From assembly GCA_902523535.1 (NCBI GenBank), contig CABYZQ010000004.1, positions 1 through 39,240 on the forward strand: a stretch of 39,240 nt of DNA, in the 5' to 3' direction. Below are positions 35,913-39,240 of the stretch, piece by piece (the stretch's first letter is position 1; each line of letters starts with the position of its first letter). The notes beneath the pieces were generated by a model, which saw nothing but the letters and a program-made list of their open reading frames with translations, was not told where the DNA came from and did no database searches. Origin of the DNA: an uncultured Pelagibacteraceae bacterium. Lineage in GTDB: Bacteria; Pseudomonadota; Alphaproteobacteria; Pelagibacterales; AG-422-B15. The translations under genes were made by a program, and so were the position numbers.

Positions 35913-37096
35913 ACTAATGATTTCTTTATGGGAAGAGTTAGTACGATCAAAAAGAGCAGGATCATTACAAATCCGAAAAGTAAATAAAGAAATCCAAACT
36001 CACCGCTTATTTCATAGCTTCTAGAAATTAGGATTAGGGCTATTGGCCCTACGGAGAATGAAACAATGAATTTTATACCATATACGAGACTTTGATATTT
36101 TTCTGGTGAGAATTTAGCCAGTAATAAATTTTCTGCTGGAAGTATACTTGAATTAAAAGCAACAATCATGAGACTGATAACAATTAACCAATAATTTGAT
36201 AGACTAACAATGAATAAAAGAAGTGCGCCTTGTCCGATGATGCCAATAGCATAAATTACTTTTTCGGAATATTTATCTGTTAAAATACCCCCTATGTAGT
36301 TCATTAGACCACTTACAATGTATATGGCGGCTACAATATATCCAATCTCAGACGTAGAGAGGTTTAAGCTGTTTGACAGTCTGATATCAATTGTTTTAGG
36401 CAAACTTGTTTGAAGAATTTGATATACAAAACTCAAACATGTAATACTTACAAGCATTATAATCGCAATTTTTAGCATTTGATTTTTTTCTGGATTATCT
36501 CGAAATTGTTCTGATTTAATATTAGTCAATGAAATTTTTCCTGATTTCAAATGATATGAGAGACATAAGCCTGTTAGAATAGAAATTATTCCGGGGAATA
36601 TAAACGCAGCTTGCCAATTAATTTGATCAATTAAAATACCAGCAAAAAAAGCTCCCAATCCAATTCCTACGCCTCCAAATATATTATTGAAACCAAGTGC
36701 ACGTCCTGTTTCTTTTGATGTATTAACTATCCATGATATTCCAGCAGGGTGATATATTGAGCAAAATAAGCCAAGCAAGGATAGACTAATAAAAAGAGAT
36801 AATTTATTCCCACTCAGACCACAAAGAATCGAACTAATGCCTAGACCTAAAAACATTATTGCAATCATTCCTGAACGGCTCCATCGATCACTAATCCATC
36901 CAGCTGGTAAAGATCCTATGCCAACAAGAAGAGACCCAAGAAACCACAGATTTAAAAGCTCGTCATATGAAAATTTCCACTCATCTTCAATCGCAAGAAC
37001 AATTACAAAGTAAAATGCAGCAAACATGTGCATCAATAGATGGCCAAGTGCGGCATAAATAACAGTTAATTTTCTACTGTTTTCAGTGATAATCAT
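35897..37096 (-). CDS. Major facilitator superfamily transporter
   Basis: This 399-residue protein has about twelve membrane spans. MFS motif A reads GWISDRWSRSG after span 2 and YIGGILTDKYSEK in the second half, so both six-span halves are present. The segment LFCSIYHPAGISWIV with TGRALGFNNIFGG recalls the fosmidomycin-resistance-like branch, but the substrate is unknown. Its last five sense codons and TAG lie inside the 3' arm of the tRNA-His gene on the other strand. Divergent from hisS, with a 214-base gap. Confidence 0.88.
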   Translation of the reverse strand: MIITENSRKLTVIYAALGHLLMHMFAAFYFVIVLAIEDEWKFSYDELLNLWFLGSLLVGIGSLPAGWISDRWSRSGMIAIMFLGLGISSILCGLSGNKLSLFISLSLLGLFCSIYHPAGISWIVNTSKETGRALGFNNIFGGVGIGLGAFFAGILIDQINWQAAFIFPGIISILTGLCLSYHLKSGKISLTNIKSEQFRDNPEKNQMLKIAIIMLVSITCLSFVYQILQTSLPKTIDIRLSNSLNLSTSEIGYIVAAIYIVSGLMNYIGGILTDKYSEKVIYAIGIIGQGALLLFIVSLSNYWLIVISLMIVAFNSSILPAENLLLAKFSPEKYQSLVYGIKFIVSFSVGPIALILISRSYEISGEFGFLYLLFGFVMILLFLIVLTLPIKKSLVGTAG

Positions 37097-37220
37097 TTAA
37101 TAAAAATAGAGTATTTCGGCTTCACTTAATAATAAAAATTATAAAAATTTGACTTTTTTGAATAAATAAGGCATTTCACTGTTCATGATTGTTTTTACAC
37201 ATCATCATATTCATAGCTAA

Positions 37221-37248
37221 GTTTGCTGAACAAAAAGCGTCAGCGAAC
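37221..37248 (+). other. 9-bp hairpin in the MFS-hisS intergenic region
   Basis: GTTTGCTGA at 37221-37229 and TCAGCGAAC at 37240-37248 pair over 9 bases (one G-U) around a 10-base loop. A CCCCTTTTT tract follows 6 bases later at 37254-37262. It may be a terminator-like or leader element upstream of hisS. The rest of 37097-37310 is AT-rich with no frame I can support. Confidence 0.35.
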
Positions 37249-37286
37249 AACAACCCCTTTTTATATTAAATAAACTAACTTTGTAG

Positions 37287-37310
37287 TATCGTGCTAACGA
37301 TAGGAATCGT
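37287..37310 (+). promoter_or_regulatory. Possible translational switch at the hisS ribosome-binding site
   Basis: Three short blocks precede the hisS ATG: ATCGT (37288-37292), ACGAT (37297-37301) and ATCGT (37306-37310). The middle block can pair with the first (6 bp including the flanking T-A), leaving the AGGA ribosome-binding site (37302-37305) mostly free. It can instead pair with the third (5 bp), placing AGGA in a tight loop next to the ATG. The helices are short, so this is a suggestion only. Confidence 0.3.
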
Positions 37311-38702
37311 ATGATTAAGAATAACAATAAACCCAAGGCTATTTTACCTAGAGGGTTTAAAGACAGTGAGAAACAACTACTGACTCTCAGAAAAATAGTT
37401 ACTGAGGTAATAGAGGAAGAGTGTCAAAAATTTGGATTCGTTAAATTAGAAACCTCATCCATTGAATACACTGATAGTCTGGGCAAGTTTTTGCCTGATA
37501 TAGATCGACCAAGTGGAGGAGTTTTTTCGTTACAAGATGAAGATGGTCAATGGCTATCATTACGATATGACCTAACAGCTCCTTTAGCACGATATGTTGC
37601 ACAGAATTATCAAAATTTAGTGAAGCCATTTAAAAGATATCAATCCGGAATAGTATGGAGGAATGAAAAGCCAGGGCCTGGAAGATTCAGAGAATTCTTA
37701 CAATTTGATGCAGATGTTATTGGAATTCAATCAAATCTAATCGATGCTGAATTATGCGTCATGGTTGTAAATATTTTGAGAAGACTTGGTTTAAATGACT
37801 CTCAATTTAAAATTAAATATTCAAATAGAAAAATTTGGACAAGTCTTTTTGAGAAAATAAAGGCTTCGAAAGAAGTTGAGTCAAAAATTCTTAGAGCAGT
37901 AGATAAAAAGGATCGCCTAGGTGATGAAGGTGTTAAAGAGTTATTATGTGAGGGTAGGAAAGATAAATCTGGTGATTTTATGGAAGGTGTAGGTCTTGAT
38001 AATGAACAAGCATCAATGATTTTAGACTTTATGAACAACCAGAAGCAAACGAGTGATGATATTGATGAGTTTAACTCTTATTTAGAGAATTTTGCAGATT
38101 ATCCAATTTCATTTGATCCATCCATTGTAAGAGGATTGGATTACTATACAGGCATGATTTTTGAAGCTGAACTATTAATTGATGTAAAAAATACAAAAGG
38201 TGAAACTATAGTTTTTGGATCAGTGGCTGGAGGAGGAAGATATGACAAACTGATATCAAGATTTGGGAAAGAGGACGTTCCCGCTACTGGCATTTCTGTT
38301 GGTGTTGACAGGCTTATTGTCGCTCTAGAGCAGTTGGATCTCATTAAAGCTAAATCGAGACCTTTAGTTATTGTAGCAAATTTAGGAGATAATAATTTAT
38401 CTGAGTATATTCGAATGGCATCTGAAATTAGAGATGCAGGCATGGCCTGCGAGATTTCTTTTGGCTCAAAAAACTTAGCTAAGCAACTTAAATATTGCGA
38501 TCGCAAGCAAGCTGATGCAGTTGTAATTGCAGGTGATGATGAAATTAAAAATAATAAAATATCACTTAAAGATTTAAAAGAGGGAAGTGAGATTTCAAAA
38601 AATATAACTGGACGTGAAGAATGGAAAGAAACTAAAGCAGGTCAAAAAGAAGTAATTAGAGAGGATTTAGTAAGCACTCTAAAGGAAATACTAAAAATTT
38701 GA
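37311..38702 (+). CDS. hisS: Histidyl-tRNA synthetase, divergent alphaproteobacterial type
   Basis: This class II synthetase charges tRNA-His. The 463 residues contain RYDLTAPLARYVA (about 85-97), motif 2 as WRNEKPGPGRFREFLQFDAD (116-135), the histidine-binding RGLDYYTG (274-281) and motif 3 GISVGVDRLIVAL, then an anticodon-binding domain. The GPGRFREFLQFDAD form of motif 2, in place of the common PQxGRxRxFxQ, marks the alphaproteobacterial HisRS that recognises tRNA-His lacking G-1. That tRNA lies 1.4 kb upstream. The ATG has AGGA five bases upstream. hisZ follows after 3 bases. Confidence 0.95.
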   Translation: MIKNNNKPKAILPRGFKDSEKQLLTLRKIVTEVIEEECQKFGFVKLETSSIEYTDSLGKFLPDIDRPSGGVFSLQDEDGQWLSLRYDLTAPLARYVAQNYQNLVKPFKRYQSGIVWRNEKPGPGRFREFLQFDADVIGIQSNLIDAELCVMVVNILRRLGLNDSQFKIKYSNRKIWTSLFEKIKASKEVESKILRAVDKKDRLGDEGVKELLCEGRKDKSGDFMEGVGLDNEQASMILDFMNNQKQTSDDIDEFNSYLENFADYPISFDPSIVRGLDYYTGMIFEAELLIDVKNTKGETIVFGSVAGGGRYDKLISRFGKEDVPATGISVGVDRLIVALEQLDLIKAKSRPLVIVANLGDNNLSEYIRMASEIRDAGMACEISFGSKNLAKQLKYCDRKQADAVVIAGDDEIKNNKISLKDLKEGSEISKNITGREEWKETKAGQKEVIREDLVSTLKEILKI

Positions 38703-38705
38703 GCT

Positions 38706-39240
38706 ATGTCACTACAGGAATTAAATATTAGATTAAAAGATTATTTTATTGAGTTAGGATTTCAATATGTAGAGCTTCCTTTAGTTCATGATTCTGACAT
38801 TTTTTATGAAACATCGGGAGAAGAAATCAGAAGTCAGATGTATTCTTTTATAGACGGTTCAGGCAAGGAAAAATGTCTGAGACCAGATATGACGATCCCT
38901 ACGTGTCAAAGTTTTATTAAAAGTGATGATAAAATAAATGAAGCTAATTTATGCTATAGTGGACCAGTATTTAGGTCAACCAATGGAATAAATGATGCAT
39001 CAATTGAATTAAACCAATCAGGGGTTGAAATTATTTTTACAGAAAAAAAGCTAAAAACTATTTATGAAAAAGATATATATGCGCTTAAAATAGCAGTCAA
39101 AATTCTAGAAAAATTAAATATTAATGAATACCAAATTAAAATAGGCAGTCTAAACCTCTTTAATAGTTTTATAAGTTATTTAGATTTACCGATCAGGTGG
39201 AAACAAAGAATTGTCAGGCATTTTTTTAGAAGAACATATT
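38706..39240 (+). CDS. hisZ: ATP phosphoribosyltransferase regulatory subunit HisZ (3' partial)
   Basis: The frame opens at ATG 38706 and runs off the window with 178 codons and no stop. It is a HisRS-like paralogue: LPLVHDSDIFYE, LRPDMTIPTCQSFI (matching HisZ LRPDxTIPxCR) and CYSGPVFRSTN followed by NQSGVEIIF. It lacks the tRNA-synthetase motif 2 loop. HisZ pairs with short-form HisG to make the first, feedback-controlled enzyme of histidine synthesis. The hisS-hisZ order is common in alphaproteobacteria, and hisG would be expected just beyond the edge. Confidence 0.9.
   Translation, partial: MSLQELNIRLKDYFIELGFQYVELPLVHDSDIFYETSGEEIRSQMYSFIDGSGKEKCLRPDMTIPTCQSFIKSDDKINEANLCYSGPVFRSTNGINDASIELNQSGVEIIFTEKKLKTIYEKDIYALKIAVKILEKLNINEYQIKIGSLNLFNSFISYLDLPIRWKQRIVRHFFRRTY

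Noticed and set aside
1..39240. CRISPR arrays, insertion sequences, prophage or defence genes
   Set aside because: No regularly spaced repeats, transposase, integrase or recognised defence protein was found on either strand.

Overview
The window reads as chromosomal DNA of an AT-rich, tightly packed (streamlined) marine-type alphaproteobacterium. The evidence is the gene order murA / DUF2948 / hisD / infA / maf, a hisS-hisZ pair, a HisRS of the divergent alphaproteobacterial type beside a tRNA-His that lacks an encoded G-1, and a low G+C content by eye. Most neighbouring genes overlap or lie within a few bases, and no gene-free stretch exceeds about 215 bases. SAR116, AEGEAN-169/HIMB59 or another AT-rich planktonic lineage would all fit; the window alone does not decide. 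I see no CRISPR array, insertion sequence, integrase or prophage gene.

Region 1 (1-5500, + strand) holds the C-terminal end of a large surface or secreted protein built of Ig/cadherin-like domains. Three tightly coupled genes follow: a short periplasmic HlyD-type adaptor, a GAF-like/transmembrane/HlyD adaptor, and a 701-residue protein combining a PqqD-like domain, an M50 site-2-protease-type membrane domain and a HlyD-like barrel. This is the best candidate for a poorly described system: an export or processing machine for the adjacent giant protein.

Region 2 (5497-16497) is a complete urea module. ureDABCEFG (urease and its nickel-insertion proteins) runs leftward and urtABCDE (urea ABC importer) runs rightward from a shared control region of about 200 bases. 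A strong hairpin terminator between urtA and urtB probably lets the binding protein be made in excess over the membrane parts. UrtB carries an unusually long periplasmic N-terminus.

Region 3 (16489-27083) holds peptide-catabolism genes (oligopeptidase B, gamma-glutamyltransferase), a secreted nuclease and a tRNA-Thr(GGT) with an abnormal T-loop. It also holds typA/bipA, an ABC-2 exporter pair, a beta-carbonic anhydrase and a membrane-anchored DUF3604 protein.

Region 4 (27129-30616) is a three-gene + strand cluster: a Rieske oxygenase of the betaine-demethylase type, an M20 amidohydrolase and an ectoine-hydrolase-like M24 protein. It suggests breakdown of an N-methylated or N-acylated osmolyte.

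Region 5 (30716-39240) is housekeeping: two tiny basic proteins, dcd, murA, DUF2948, hisD, infA, maf and a small unknown protein, then tRNA-Phe and tRNA-His. An MFS transporter on the opposite strand ends inside the tRNA-His gene. hisS and the start of hisZ, cut by the window edge, close the window.
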